This document shows positions 19,408 through 28,519 of a DNA stretch of 64,000 bases, piece after piece; position 1 is the first letter of the stretch, and every line of letters starts with the position of its first letter. Made by a program: the position numbers and the translations under genes. Source of the DNA: Nocardioides sp. GY 10127 (GTDB lineage Bacteria; Actinomycetota; Actinomycetes; Propionibacteriales; Nocardioidaceae); NCBI RefSeq assembly GCF_004919085.1, contig NZ_STGL01000003.1:682001-746000 (forward strand), in the 5' to 3' direction. Under the pieces are notes generated by a model. It worked only from the letters and a program-made list of their open reading frames with translations, was not told the DNA's origin and made no database searches.

Positions 19408-21513
19408 ATGCCGATCGCGGGACCGCAGCTGGAGATCATCGGAGTGACGCTCGCGAGGTGCGGTCCCGTGGAGCAGGTCACCCACCTGCCGCTGGACGAC
19501 ACGGTCACTGCTCTCTACGGGGAGAACGGTGCTGGCAAGTCCACCCTCCTGAACCTCCTCGCGATGACGCTCCAGGGCCGGAGCACGTATCCGTGGGACC
19601 AGACTGGTCCCGGCGACAGCACCGTCGTCGTGATGGACGTGCACACCCGGTTCCTCATGCCGGTGACCGACGGCGACGGCGTGCGACGGGACCCGCTGCG
19701 CCAGACCCTGCTGGATGCCCTGTACCGACGAGAGGTGTTCCCTGAGCCCGACCAGGACCTGCTGCAGCTCCTGGTGGAGAGAATCTGCCAAGCTCACGGC
19801 CGGGCGGAGCGCGATGACCCCACTGACGACCTTCTCCTGGGCGCATGGCGCGAAGCCGCCTCGGAGCGCCGGCTGACGTTCCGGGCGGTGGGCTCAGAAT
19901 CGCCCTCGTGGGGGGTGTTCCTGGCTTGCTCGCCCGCCTCGACCCTCGGATCGGAGGCTCTCCGCCGCACGGACCAGACGTGGCAGCACCGACGCTCGCC
20001 CCGGTCCTCGGACCCGCGAGCCTTCGACGACCGCTTCCACCCGGCGTACTGGGGCACCGATGCGCGACCGTGCACGCTCGCCGCCCTGCCTCGCTCGTTC
20101 CAGGTCCCCTCGTTGTTCCTCGGCCAGGTCGCCGGCATGTCGCTCGCCGACGTCGTCCACGTCACCACCGACCTGCCGGACGCTGACGAGATCACGCGTG
20201 CGTTCATGCTGTCGTTGGAGGACCCCGTACACGAGGAGCTTCTCGACGAGAGCGGGACTGCTCTCATGGAGGACATAGCAGAGGCGATGCGCCAGATCGA
20301 GACCTCTGTCAACGAGCTGGTCTCGTGCTTGCAGCCCACGTGGGGGTCGCTGACCTGGGACCTCTTGACGCCGGAGGACTGGATACGAGGGCGCCTGCCA
20401 CGTTGGTCCTCGGAGTCGACTGCGTTGGAGGACCTCTCGTTCGCCCGGCGCCGGTGGGCGGGGATCGCCGCCCTGACGGCACTCACCGTGCACCGGCACG
20501 AGATCGCACGCCAGCTTCGTCTGTGGACGGGCCGCGCAGAGCGACCCGTGCCGTTCGTCCTCCTGTGCGACGAACCCGAGGCAGGTCTCCACAAGAACCT
20601 GGAGCGTCACCTCCCGACAGCCCTGACCCGCTGGACCCAGGGACGCGACGGCGCCGCCGTCGTCGCCACGCACTCGGCAGAGCTACTTGCTTCCCCGTCC
20701 GTGAGCACCATGTTCGTGTCGATGCCTGAGGCCACGTACGACATCGCGGTCCGCCCCGTCACGCACGCGCTCAGCCTCGTCGACGGAACCGCGACCAGAC
20801 GGAGCGCCTCGGACACGGGGCTCTCGGTCGGAGACCTTCTCTCGCTCAGCAGGCTCACGCTCGTGGTCGAGGGCATCCATGACGAAGCAGTGTTCACCGG
20901 GTTGATCCGCGATTCGTTGGACTCCGCGCTGGCCGGGGTCCTCCCCATCCACGGCGGCACACGGCTCGGGTCGCTCGCCGACGCCCGTCTCGTCATCGAC
21001 GGCACGGACGCCCCCGTGCTCATCGTCCTCGACGACCTCGACCGTGAGCAGGGCAACGATGCGCTTGCTCAGATCGCGCTGGCCGCCAGAGACGATGACC
21101 CGGTGACTCTGAGGCGAGCCCTCGAAGAGGTCCGACAGCTGGGTCGGACCAACGACTCGATGCTCTTCCTGCACCAGTTCGCATCCAGGGCCGAGCGCCT
21201 CGGTCGCCTGGACCGGGTGAGGGTGCACGGCCTCAGCCTGCCGGACGTCATCTGCTACCTGGACCCCGACACGATCCTGTCGTCCCCACGACCGTGGCCG
21301 GACCTCATCGACCAGTGGCACGGCGAGGCCGGCCCGGACGGACCGAGGAACATCAAGAAGTGGCTGACCAGGCGCAAGCTCCTACCCCAGGACCCCAAGC
21401 AGATCGATGAAGCCGTCGCCCAGGCCGTCCTGACCATGCAGGTGGAAGGCCGACCGCTGCACCCCGACCTCGTCGCGCTCGGCTCACGCATCGAGGAGCT
21501 GGGGCTGCGCTAG
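19408..21513 (+). CDS. OLD-like ATPase with TOPRIM nuclease domain
   Basis: Protein of 701 residues, divergent from the C5-methyltransferase with a 63-bp gap. The N-terminal two thirds are an ABC/SMC-type ATPase: Walker A YGENGAGKST near residue 40, Walker B VLLCDEPEAGLH near residue 390 and the H-loop ATHSAELL. The C-terminal third looks like a TOPRIM domain: the glutamate motif LVVEGIHDEAVF and the acidic pair in VLIVLDDLDREQ. This matches the architecture of OLD-family nucleases such as those in Gabija and P2 Old, which couple ATP hydrolysis to DNA cleavage. No UvrD-like partner is seen next door, so it may be a stand-alone OLD system. The coiled-coil insert of SMC proteins is short or absent. 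Confidence 0.85.
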   Translation: MPIAGPQLEIIGVTLARCGPVEQVTHLPLDDTVTALYGENGAGKSTLLNLLAMTLQGRSTYPWDQTGPGDSTVVVMDVHTRFLMPVTDGDGVRRDPLRQTLLDALYRREVFPEPDQDLLQLLVERICQAHGRAERDDPTDDLLLGAWREAASERRLTFRAVGSESPSWGVFLACSPASTLGSEALRRTDQTWQHRRSPRSSDPRAFDDRFHPAYWGTDARPCTLAALPRSFQVPSLFLGQVAGMSLADVVHVTTDLPDADEITRAFMLSLEDPVHEELLDESGTALMEDIAEAMRQIETSVNELVSCLQPTWGSLTWDLLTPEDWIRGRLPRWSSESTALEDLSFARRRWAGIAALTALTVHRHEIARQLRLWTGRAERPVPFVLLCDEPEAGLHKNLERHLPTALTRWTQGRDGAAVVATHSAELLASPSVSTMFVSMPEATYDIAVRPVTHALSLVDGTATRRSASDTGLSVGDLLSLSRLTLVVEGIHDEAVFTGLIRDSLDSALAGVLPIHGGTRLGSLADARLVIDGTDAPVLIVLDDLDREQGNDALAQIALAARDDDPVTLRRALEEVRQLGRTNDSMLFLHQFASRAERLGRLDRVRVHGLSLPDVICYLDPDTILSSPRPWPDLIDQWHGEAGPDGPRNIKKWLTRRKLLPQDPKQIDEAVAQAVLTMQVEGRPLHPDLVALGSRIEELGLR

Positions 21514-21586
21514 GAGGCAGCGACCGCACGACGTGCCGGACCGGGCCGGGCGTCGCACGCGACGAGAGGTCTGACACGCTACGCGC

Positions 21587-21937
21587 ATGGATGACGACAT
21601 CATCGAGCTGGCAGCAGACCTCACGACGTACGAGATCTCGATGACGACCAGGACCCTGGTCACGGGACTGGTCATGGCCCGCTCCGAGCAGGAGGCCCTC
21701 GAGGAGTTTCGCCGGAGCTGGTGGCAGACGACCACCACCGACACCGTCACCCAGGTCCTGGCCGCCAGCGAGCCCGACCTCGGCGACGCGGTCGTCGTGC
21801 GAGAGGTCGTCAACGACCTGGGCGTGGGTCTCGAACCTGCTGGGCCCGACGTGCGGTCCCACGACATGAGCAACGTGTGGCGCGTCGTCGCAAACGACGC
21901 GGATCTGGAGCCCTTCTTCTTGATCGAGAAGCGATAG
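21587..21937 (+). CDS. Hypothetical protein (116 aa)
   Basis: Acidic protein of 116 residues, 73 bp after the OLD-like gene on the same strand. It is not recognised. It reads as an alpha/beta domain (YEISMTTRTLVTGLVMARS, then EQEALEEFRRSWWQ) with no membrane segment, signal peptide or cysteine. Its position at the end of the defence island makes an accessory or antitoxin-like role conceivable, but nothing in the sequence demonstrates that. It ends six bases before the convergent gene at 21944. Confidence 0.6.
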   Translation: MDDDIIELAADLTTYEISMTTRTLVTGLVMARSEQEALEEFRRSWWQTTTTDTVTQVLAASEPDLGDAVVVREVVNDLGVGLEPAGPDVRSHDMSNVWRVVANDADLEPFFLIEKR

Positions 21938-21943
21938 GCGTCC

Positions 21944-22255
21944 CTAGAGCCTGTCGATCCAGGTGTCCTCGACCCGGTCGTCCCAGCTCGACCCCGTGTC
22001 GGCCCGGCGCCGGTCCTCCCCCAGTCGTTCCAGCGCTCCCGTCGCCTCGCGGGAGGTCAGGTCACGCAAGGACGTGACCGGTCGACCCACGACCTCCTCG
22101 ACAAGGGCCTGACGCTCAGCCATGCCGGTCAGCCCGCGAGCGTCCAACGCCTTCCTCAACAGGGAGACCTGCCACTCAGGCAGAGGCGTGGGGCCCGTCG
22201 AAGGGGGCTGGCGGGGCTCGTTCGGGGTCCCGAAGAGCGCGTCCTCCTGGTCCAT
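21944..22255 (-). CDS. Hypothetical protein (103 aa)
   Basis: Protein of 103 residues from the ATG at 22255. The first 30 residues are Pro-rich; the rest is helical (WQVSLLRKALDARGL, ERQALVEEVVGR, SLRDLTSREATGALERL). The helical part resembles a short SAP-like or helix-hairpin DNA-end motif of the kind found in recombination-linked proteins, but I cannot name a family. It is convergent with the 116-residue gene and 34 bp downstream of the HhH membrane protein gene on the same strand, so the two may be co-transcribed. Confidence 0.6.
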   Translation of the reverse strand: MDQEDALFGTPNEPRQPPSTGPTPLPEWQVSLLRKALDARGLTGMAERQALVEEVVGRPVTSLRDLTSREATGALERLGEDRRRADTGSSWDDRVEDTWIDRL

Positions 22256-22289
22256 GCCGCACAAGATATCTTGGCCGAGGGTCCGATCG

Positions 22290-23069
22290 TCACTCGATCA
22301 CGAGACCGCGCTCCCGGAGCGCGGCCGCCTCCCGCTCCTCCAGGTCCCCGAACAGGACGGCATCCTCCACCTGGAGAAAGCGGCCGAGCCTTGCCCGTGC
22401 CTCGACGATCCTGCCCGCAACCTCGGCCGACAGTCCGCACCGGGTCACGAGGTCCGCAGCGGAGACGACATTGAGGTCGACCAGACCGCCGTCGTCATAC
22501 CCAGACCGGCCTGGGTCCCCCACTCCGAGCTCGCGCGCCATCGCGGGGTCTCGCTGGGCCAGCAGTCGAGCCTCGGCGCGCTTTCGCCGCTGCGCCTCCA
22601 CCTGTGCCACCGCTTCGCGATTGGGATCGGCGGCGGGCACGCTCGGGGCGTCGGGCGCTCGGGAGTACACCTCCCGGCGCAGCCCGATCAGCCACGCACA
22701 CGCGATGCCGAGCACCGCCAGGATCAGCGAGGCCCCGATGGTGGACAGCACGCCCGTCGGGGTTCCCTCTGCGTCCTCGGGAGCCAGGCCCACCAGCACG
22801 AACGAGATGAACGCGACGGACGAGAGCGCGACGCCCGCCTTCTGCAACGCAGGCCGCCCCAGGTGCGAGGCGGCGTGGAAGAACGGGACGATGGTCAGGA
22901 CACCCATGCTCAGCAGGGTCGTCACGAAGTACCACTTGCCGGACGGCCCTGAAGCCGACGGGACGCGCCCAGGAGGGCGAGGGCTACGGTGCTCCGTCCA
23001 TCTCGCACCGTCCCAGTAACGAAGCCGCGTCGCGTCCTCGGGGTCCTCGTACCAGCCTGCAGACACCAT
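22290..23069 (-). CDS. Membrane protein with DUF2510 and C-terminal helix-hairpin-helix domain
   Basis: Protein of 259 residues from the ATG at 23069 (a GTG three codons upstream is the alternative). It begins with a DUF2510 motif (AGWYEDPEDATRLRYWDG and WTEH), followed by three or four hydrophobic segments between residues 45 and 135, a charged linker and a ComEA-type helix-hairpin-helix domain (DLNVVSAADLVTRCGL, then AGRIVEARARLGRF). The combination suggests a membrane-tethered protein that can contact DNA or a protein partner from the cytosolic side. It lies between the defence island and the reductase genes; no operon partner is clear. Confidence 0.75.
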   Translation of the reverse strand: MVSAGWYEDPEDATRLRYWDGARWTEHRSPRPPGRVPSASGPSGKWYFVTTLLSMGVLTIVPFFHAASHLGRPALQKAGVALSSVAFISFVLVGLAPEDAEGTPTGVLSTIGASLILAVLGIACAWLIGLRREVYSRAPDAPSVPAADPNREAVAQVEAQRRKRAEARLLAQRDPAMARELGVGDPGRSGYDDGGLVDLNVVSAADLVTRCGLSAEVAGRIVEARARLGRFLQVEDAVLFGDLEEREAAALRERGLVIE

Positions 23070-23170
23070 CACTCGCACCCCGCACCTCGGCGCACCGATC
23101 TCGATGCGCGCACTACCGACGAACCTGCCCGCTACCTGGCCAAGGTCCGCGACGACGCCGCAACGGTCGC

Positions 23171-23199
23171 CCGCCCGACGCCGGTAAGGCGTCGGGCGG
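23171..23199 (-). terminator. Rho-independent-like hairpin after nrdJ
   Basis: A perfect 12-bp stem (CCGCCCGACGCC pairing with GGCGTCGGGCGG) with a five-base loop GGTAA, 22 bp beyond the nrdJ stop. A few more pairs extend the stem on both sides after one C-C mismatch (about 23165-23205). There is no run of U on the minus strand, as is common in high-GC actinobacteria. It could also stop transcription on the opposite strand. Confidence 0.75.
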
Positions 23200-23220
23200 C
23201 CGACCGTGACTGCTAGCCGA

Positions 23221-26121
23221 TCAGCTGCAGCCAGACGTGCTGCCGCAGCCCTCGCAGACGTAGCACGAGCCGGCGGGGCGCATCTTGGTGCCGCAGGTGA
23301 AGCACAGCGGGCTGTCGACGGCGGTGCCGGTGATGGCCTCGAGGAGCTCCGCGGAGGTGTGGGCCTTCTTGGCCGCGCCCTCGGGGGCCTTCTCGCCGTG
23401 GACGGCGTGGGTCTCCTCGACCACCGGGGCCGGGGCGTCGACGGGGGCGCCCTTGGCGGTCGGCGGGGTCTCGAGCAGCTCGGCGGCGGAGCCGGTCTCC
23501 TCGGCGGGCTCGTACGAGCCGGTCTCGAGGTAGCGCTGGCGCTCGTCGGCGGAGTAGATGCCCAGGCCCTGGCGCTCGTCGAACGGCAGGTAGTCGAGGG
23601 CGAGGCGACGGAAGACGTAGTCCATGAGGGACTGGGCCATCCGCACGTCCGCGTCGTCGGTGAGGCCGGCGGGCTCGAAGCGCAGGTTGGTGAACTTCGA
23701 GACGTAGGTCTCCAGCGGCACGCCGTACTGGAGGCCGATGCTGACCGCGATCGAGAACGCGTCCATCACGCCGGCCAGGGTCGAGCCCTGCTTGCCGAGC
23801 TTGAGGAAGATCTCGCCGAGCTCGCCGTCGTCGTGCGCACCCGAGGTCAGGTAGCCCTCGGCGCCGCCCACGGTGAAGGAGGTGGTGCGCGAGACGCGGG
23901 ACTTCGGGAGGCGCTTGCGGGTCGGGGCGTAGACGATCTTCTCGACGACCTTCTCCACGACCTCGGCGGTCTCGACGTCCGCCGGGGCGTCCGCCTTCTT
24001 CGCCTTGGCGTCGGCGAGCGGCTGGCCCACCTTGCAGTTGTCGCGGTAGATGGCGGTCGCCTTGAGGCCGAGCTTCCAGGACTGGAAGAACACCTCCTCG
24101 ATCTCCTCGACCGTGGCGGACTCGGGCAGGTTGACCGTCTTCGAGATCGCGCCGGAGAGGAACGGCTGGCAGGCCGCCATCATCCGCACGTGGCCCATGG
24201 GCTTGAGCGAGCGCTGGCCCATGGCGGTGTCGAAGACCTCGTAGTCGGCCGGGCGCAGGCCCGGGGCGTCCACGACGTGCCCGTTCTCCGAGATGTAGTC
24301 GACGATCGCCTCGACCTGCTCGTCCTGGTAGCCGAGCTTGCGCAGGGCCCGCGGGATGGTCTGGTTGACGATCTGCATGGAGCCGCCGCCGACGAGCTTC
24401 TTGAACTTCACCAGGGAGAAGTCGGGCTCGATGCCGGTGGTGTCGCAGTCCATCATGAAGCCGATGGTGCCGGTGGGCGCGAGCACCGAGGCCTGCGCGT
24501 TGCGGAAGCCGTTCTTCTCGCCCAGCTTCACGACGTCGGCCCACATCTGCGTGGCCAGCTTGTGGACGCCGGCGTCGGCGCCGTGCAGGGTGCGCACACT
24601 GTCGTTGGCGGCCTGGTGCTTGCGCATGACGCGGTTGTGCGCCTCGGCGTTGCGCTGGTAGCCGTTGTACGGGCCGACGACGGCCGCGAGCTCGGCGGAG
24701 CGCTTGTACGAGGTGCCGGTCATCAGCGAGGTGATGGTCGCGGCCATCGAGCGGCCACCGTCGGAGTCGTAGCCCAGACCCATCGCCATCAGCAGGGCGC
24801 CGAGGTTGGCGTAGCCGATGCCGAGCTGGCGGTAGTCGATGGTGGTCTGGCCGATGGGCTCGGTCGGGAAGTCCGCGAAGCAGATGGAGATGTCCATCGC
24901 GGTGATGATCAGCTCGACGGCCTGGGCGAAGCGCTCGGAGTCGAAGGTGTCGTCGTCCTTGAGGAACTTCAGCAGGTTCAGCGACGCCAGGTTGCAGGAC
25001 GAGTTGTCCAGGCTCATGTACTCCGAGCAGGGGTTGGACGCGGTGATGCGGCCGGTCTCGGGGTTGGTGTGCCAGTCGTTGATGGTGTCGTCGTACTGCA
25101 GGCCCGGGTCGGCGCAGGCCCAGGCGGCCTCGGCGATCTTGCGCCACAGCGAGCGGGCGTCGACGTTCTCGATGACCTCGCCGGTCATGCGGGCACGCAG
25201 GCCGAAGTCGGTGCCCTCCTCGACGGCGCGCATGAACTCGTCGGAGACGCGCACGGAGTTGTTGGCGTTCTGGTACTGGACCGAGGTGATGTCGTCGCCA
25301 CCGAGGTCCATGTCGAAGCCGGCGTCGCGGAGGACGCGGATCTTGTCCTCCTCCTTGGCCTTGGTCTCGACGAACTCCTCGATGTCGGGGTGGTCGACGT
25401 CCAGCACGACCATCTTCGCGGCGCGACGGGTGGCGCCGCCGGACTTGATGGTGCCCGCGGAGGCGTCGGCACCGCGCATGAAGGAGACCGGGCCGGAGGC
25501 GGTGCCGCCGGAGGAGAGCAGCTCCTTGGAGGAGCGGATGCGGGAGAGGTTCAGGCCGGCGCCGGAGCCGCCCTTGAAGATGAAGCCCTCCTCCTTGTAC
25601 CAGTTGAGGATCGAGTCCATCGAGTCGTCCACCGAGAGGATGAAGCAGGCGCTGACCTGCTGCGGGGACTTCGTGCCGACGTTGAACCAGACGGGGCTGT
25701 TGAAGGAGAAGTACTGGTTGACCAGCAGCCAGGTGAGCTCGTGCTCGAAGACCTCGGCGTCGGCGTCGGTCTTGAAGTAGCCGAAGTCCTTGCCGGCCTT
25801 CACGTAGGTGAGGGCGACGCGGTCGATGAGCTGCTTGAGGCTCCACTCGCGCACGTCGGAGCCGACGGCCCCGCGGAAGTACTTGGTGGTGACGATGGTG
25901 GACGCGTTGAGCGACCAGGTCGTCGGGAACTCGACGCCCTTCTGCTCGAAGACGGTCGCGCCGGTCTTCCAGTTCGTCTGGACGACGTCGCGGCGCTCCC
26001 ACTCGATCTCGTCGTAGGGGTGCACACCCTCGGTGCTGAACACCCGCTGGATGCTCAGACCGCCAGCGGTCTTGCGCGACCGCGTGCCCGTCTTGGCGCG
26101 TCCGCTCTGCGTCTCCGTCAT
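23221..26121 (-). CDS. nrdJ: Class II (B12-dependent) ribonucleoside-diphosphate reductase NrdJ
   Basis: Protein of 966 residues from the ATG at 26121, with AGGAG eight bases upstream. It reduces ribonucleotides using adenosylcobalamin instead of an oxygen-dependent diiron radical subunit. The radical-site triad Asn-x-Cys-x-Glu is visible in ASNPCSEY, the partner active-site Cys in SSCNLASLN, and a zinc-binding Cys cluster at the C-terminus (CFTCGTK, CYVCEGCG) probably carries electrons from thioredoxin. It is 243 bp downstream of nrdR on the same strand and probably forms one transcription unit with it. Long Ala/Pro-rich linkers before the C-terminal cysteines are typical of the actinobacterial form. 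Confidence 0.97.
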   Translation of the reverse strand: MTETQSGRAKTGTRSRKTAGGLSIQRVFSTEGVHPYDEIEWERRDVVQTNWKTGATVFEQKGVEFPTTWSLNASTIVTTKYFRGAVGSDVREWSLKQLIDRVALTYVKAGKDFGYFKTDADAEVFEHELTWLLVNQYFSFNSPVWFNVGTKSPQQVSACFILSVDDSMDSILNWYKEEGFIFKGGSGAGLNLSRIRSSKELLSSGGTASGPVSFMRGADASAGTIKSGGATRRAAKMVVLDVDHPDIEEFVETKAKEEDKIRVLRDAGFDMDLGGDDITSVQYQNANNSVRVSDEFMRAVEEGTDFGLRARMTGEVIENVDARSLWRKIAEAAWACADPGLQYDDTINDWHTNPETGRITASNPCSEYMSLDNSSCNLASLNLLKFLKDDDTFDSERFAQAVELIITAMDISICFADFPTEPIGQTTIDYRQLGIGYANLGALLMAMGLGYDSDGGRSMAATITSLMTGTSYKRSAELAAVVGPYNGYQRNAEAHNRVMRKHQAANDSVRTLHGADAGVHKLATQMWADVVKLGEKNGFRNAQASVLAPTGTIGFMMDCDTTGIEPDFSLVKFKKLVGGGSMQIVNQTIPRALRKLGYQDEQVEAIVDYISENGHVVDAPGLRPADYEVFDTAMGQRSLKPMGHVRMMAACQPFLSGAISKTVNLPESATVEEIEEVFFQSWKLGLKATAIYRDNCKVGQPLADAKAKKADAPADVETAEVVEKVVEKIVYAPTRKRLPKSRVSRTTSFTVGGAEGYLTSGAHDDGELGEIFLKLGKQGSTLAGVMDAFSIAVSIGLQYGVPLETYVSKFTNLRFEPAGLTDDADVRMAQSLMDYVFRRLALDYLPFDERQGLGIYSADERQRYLETGSYEPAEETGSAAELLETPPTAKGAPVDAPAPVVEETHAVHGEKAPEGAAKKAHTSAELLEAITGTAVDSPLCFTCGTKMRPAGSCYVCEGCGSTSGCS

Positions 26122-26364
26122 GCCTGCTTCTCCTCTGTCCCGCGTGTGCGTGTCCCGGTGCCGTGCCACCGGGTCTGGTGGGGGGTGTTCGTGCTGGTCC
26201 TGCTGGTGCCGCTCCCGGCGGGCCGCCGCCGTGGCCCCGGTAGGGGTCCAGGTCTAGCGGAGGCCACCGACAGCGGGGGTTCGTCCGCGTGCTGCGTGGT
26301 GGAGGAAGGGGGATTCGTGGTGCGCCCGGCCGACAGCTTCCCCACTCCCGGCCGGGCGGTCAGG

Positions 26365-26883
26365 TCAGCCCGTCGAGGCGGGCTGGGGCTCCCGGTCGGC
26401 GCTCGGCGCCTCGTCGGGAGCGTGGGCGGGACGTGCCGCACCGTCGCGGCGCATCTGCGCGATCTCGTCCTCGAAGTCCGCCGCGCTGGTGAAGGCGCGG
26501 TAGACGGAGGCGAAGCGGAGGTAGGCGACCTCGTCGAGCTCCCGCAGGGGCCCGAGGATCGCGAGGCCCACCTCGTGGGCCGGGATGGCCGCGGAGCCGG
26601 AGGCCCGCAGCGCGTCCTCGACGGCCTGGCCGAGGCAGGCGAGCTGGTCCTCGTCCACGGGGCGGCCCTTGCACGCCTTGCGGACGCCGGCCACCGCCTT
26701 CTCCCGCTCGAACGGCTCGCTCGCCCCGGACCGCTTCACGATCGTCAGCTGCATCTGCTCCACGGTGGTGAACCGCTGGCCGCAGGCCGAGCAGGTGCGC
26801 CGGCGACGGATCGAGGAGCCGTCCTCCGTGACGCGGCTGTCCACCACGCGCGTGTCGTTCGCGCGGCAGAAGGGGCAGTGCAT
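26365..26883 (-). CDS. nrdR: Transcriptional repressor NrdR
   Basis: Protein of 172 residues starting [10 protein letters not shown]. An N-terminal zinc ribbon (CPFC and CSAC) is followed by an ATP-cone domain ([19 protein letters not shown]). NrdR represses ribonucleotide reductase genes when dATP rises, by binding pairs of NrdR boxes. The C-terminal tail of about 30 residues is extended and low-complexity. It is the first gene of the nrdR-nrdJ pair. Two NrdR-box-like sites lie 155-200 bp upstream, indicating autoregulation together with nrdJ. Confidence 0.97.
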   Translation of the reverse strand: MHCPFCRANDTRVVDSRVTEDGSSIRRRRTCSACGQRFTTVEQMQLTIVKRSGASEPFEREKAVAGVRKACKGRPVDEDQLACLGQAVEDALRASGSAAIPAHEVGLAILGPLRELDEVAYLRFASVYRAFTSAADFEDEIAQMRRDGAARPAHAPDEAPSADREPQPASTG

Positions 26884-27033
26884 CTCGGAGCCTCCTCGAC
26901 AGGTCCTGGTGGGTCACGCGGCGGGGAGCCGTCGCGTGGGGGGTGAGCGGTCCAGACTCGACCCGGATGTGGATGACCAGCCCCTCCTCTGTGGAGAAAC
27001 TCGTCCGTCCTGTGGGCTATCCCCCGGTTGCTG

Positions 27034-27081
27034 TGCAACTAGATGTGGATAACTACATCCGTGTAAGTACTAGATGTAGTG
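27034..27081 (-). promoter_or_regulatory. Pair of NrdR-like boxes upstream of nrdR-nrdJ
   Basis: Two copies of the nine-base core ACTAGATGT (plus strand; ACATCTAGT on the coding strand) occur at 27038-27046 and 27069-27077, exactly 31 bp apart. With flanks they read CAACTAGATGTGG and TACTAGATGTAGTG, resembling the actinobacterial form of the NrdR box. Known NrdR sites come in pairs separated by a whole number of helical turns, and 31 bp is about three turns. The pair sits upstream of the nrdR start in an otherwise AT-richer patch that should contain the promoter. The surrounding gap (26884-27328) holds no other feature that I can support beyond the LexA-like site. Confidence 0.75.
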
Positions 27082-27095
27082 GGAACACTAGTTCC
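27082..27095. promoter_or_regulatory. LexA-like SOS box candidate upstream of nrdR-nrdJ
   Basis: The 14 bases GGAACACTAGTTCC hold the GAAC-N4-GTTC arms typical of actinobacterial and Bacillus SOS boxes. It lies one base beyond the distal NrdR-like box. Binding of LexA here would couple reductase expression to DNA damage. The outer bases (GG/CC rather than TC/GA) differ from the strict consensus, so this remains a candidate. Confidence 0.5.
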
Positions 27096-27328
27096 GCCCC
27101 ACCACTCGTGCAACCTGTTCGGCGCGTCGCGGTCAAGGAAGTCAAAAGCCGCAGGTCACGCCTCTTCCAGGACGACGCGGGCACCCCTTCGGGCACGCCC
27201 GATCGACCCCGGACGGGCTGTGGAGGAGGCCCCGCGACACCCAGCGGGGTGGGGACTGGACCTGTGGACCGATCAGATCGCGCCGAGGACCCGGCGAATC
27301 AGGGAACCCGGGCAGGCGCAGGCGGGCC

Positions 27329-28318
27329 TCAGGAGGCAGCGTCGAGGGCGAACCACACGGTCGTGCCGGCGGCGTCGCGCTCGGAGCCCCAACGGTCCGC
27401 GACCGCCTCGACCAGCATCAGCCCGCGGCCCCACACGGCCAGCGGGTCGTCCACGTCGTCCGGGGGCCGGACCTCGCCGACGGAGCCCCGGTCCCGCACC
27501 AGCACGGTCAGGACGCCGTGGAGCAGGCTCACCCGCAGCAGCGAGCGCGAGTGCGCGTGGTTGACCGCGTTGGTCACCACCTCGGAGACGCAGAGCAGCG
27601 CGCTCTCCACGACCTCCTCCTCCAGGCCCCAGCGGTCGAGCTCGTCGCGGAGGAAGGAGCGGGCGACCCCGGGCGCGCGGACGTCGCGGGGCAGCGTGAC
27701 GGCGGCGCGCAGCGCGTCGCCCTCCAGCTCCTCCTCGGCCTCCGACAGCTCGGCGGCCTGCTCGCGGTCGTGCAGGGAGTGGATGCGGTGCACGGCGTCC
27801 GAGACGCCCTCGGCCAGCGCGAGGAGCAGCTCGCGCCGCACCCCCGCGTAGCCCTCGGTGGAGTCGAAGAAGAGGACGAGCGCCCCGATGGGCGAGCCCG
27901 TGCCGGGCAGCGGCAGGGCGGCCAGGGACTGCGACCCCGCGTCCAGCTCCCGCTCCACGAGGGCGGCGAAGCGGTCGCGGACGTCGTCCAGGGCGGCCAG
28001 CACCGGCTCGCCGCTGCGCACCACCGCGGTCACCGGGACGTCCTCGAAGGCGTCGATGTGGCACCACGGGATCGGCTCGCCGGCCGCGGGCAGGTGCTCC
28101 TGCGCGCAGAAGCGGACGCGCCGGCCCCCGCCCTCCGTCAGGCCGATGCCCACGCGACGGACGCCGGGCAGGGCGCCCAGGTCGCGCAGGACGGCCCGGG
28201 CGACGTCGTCGACGTCGCCGGCCGTGACCAGCGCCTCGTCCAGCCGGGAGAGGCGCCCCAGAGGCGCGCGCGGGGTGCTCCCACCGCGCGCAGACTCCTC
28301 CCACCGCAGTCCGGGCAC
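27329..28318 (-). CDS. GAF-domain protein with C-terminal anti-sigma-type HATPase
   Basis: Protein of 329 residues starting at a GTG. Residues about 30-190 form a GAF-like sensor domain (VGIGLTEGGGRRVRFCAQEH, SLAALPLPG, IGALVLFF). The C-terminal 120 residues are a HATPase_c_2 domain of the RsbW/SpoIIAB type (CVSEVVTNAVNHAHS, VRDRGS, GRGLMLVEAVADRWG). Such proteins sense a small ligand or redox change and act as anti-sigma kinases or partner-switch components. No phosphatase or STAS antagonist gene is next to it, so its partner must be elsewhere. It is divergent from the membrane protein at 28520. Confidence 0.82.
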   Translation of the reverse strand: MPGLRWEESARGGSTPRAPLGRLSRLDEALVTAGDVDDVARAVLRDLGALPGVRRVGIGLTEGGGRRVRFCAQEHLPAAGEPIPWCHIDAFEDVPVTAVVRSGEPVLAALDDVRDRFAALVERELDAGSQSLAALPLPGTGSPIGALVLFFDSTEGYAGVRRELLLALAEGVSDAVHRIHSLHDREQAAELSEAEEELEGDALRAAVTLPRDVRAPGVARSFLRDELDRWGLEEEVVESALLCVSEVVTNAVNHAHSRSLLRVSLLHGVLTVLVRDRGSVGEVRPPDDVDDPLAVWGRGLMLVEAVADRWGSERDAAGTTVWFALDAAS

Positions 28319-28519
28319 CTCGGCAACCTAGCGCGCGAGGCACGGATGTGCATCCGACGGCCCTGACATCGTGTCGAGGTCGTGACCTGGCCAGCCGGCG
28401 CGGAGGAGGTGCGGACGCCGGGCGGGGCGCCCGCGTCTGACAGGGCTGGCCGTACCCCAGGTGGTGTACGACACCCGTCCCCACCATCACCAACCCGCCC
28501 TCTGGCCTCGTCAGTCACA

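Noticed and set aside
1..22264. Integrative element or prophage carrying the defence island
   Set aside because: No integrase, transposase, relaxase or attachment-site repeat was found in the visible part; only the left side is cut off.
26122..26364. Cobalamin riboswitch between nrdR and nrdJ
   Set aside because: The region lacks the B12-box and conserved riboswitch core, and a B12-dependent enzyme is not expected to be repressed by B12; hairpins here are just GC-rich.
27230..27249. Terminator CCCCGC/GCGGGG after the GAF/anti-sigma gene
   Set aside because: Only six pairs with an eight-base loop in very GC-rich DNA; too weak to call.
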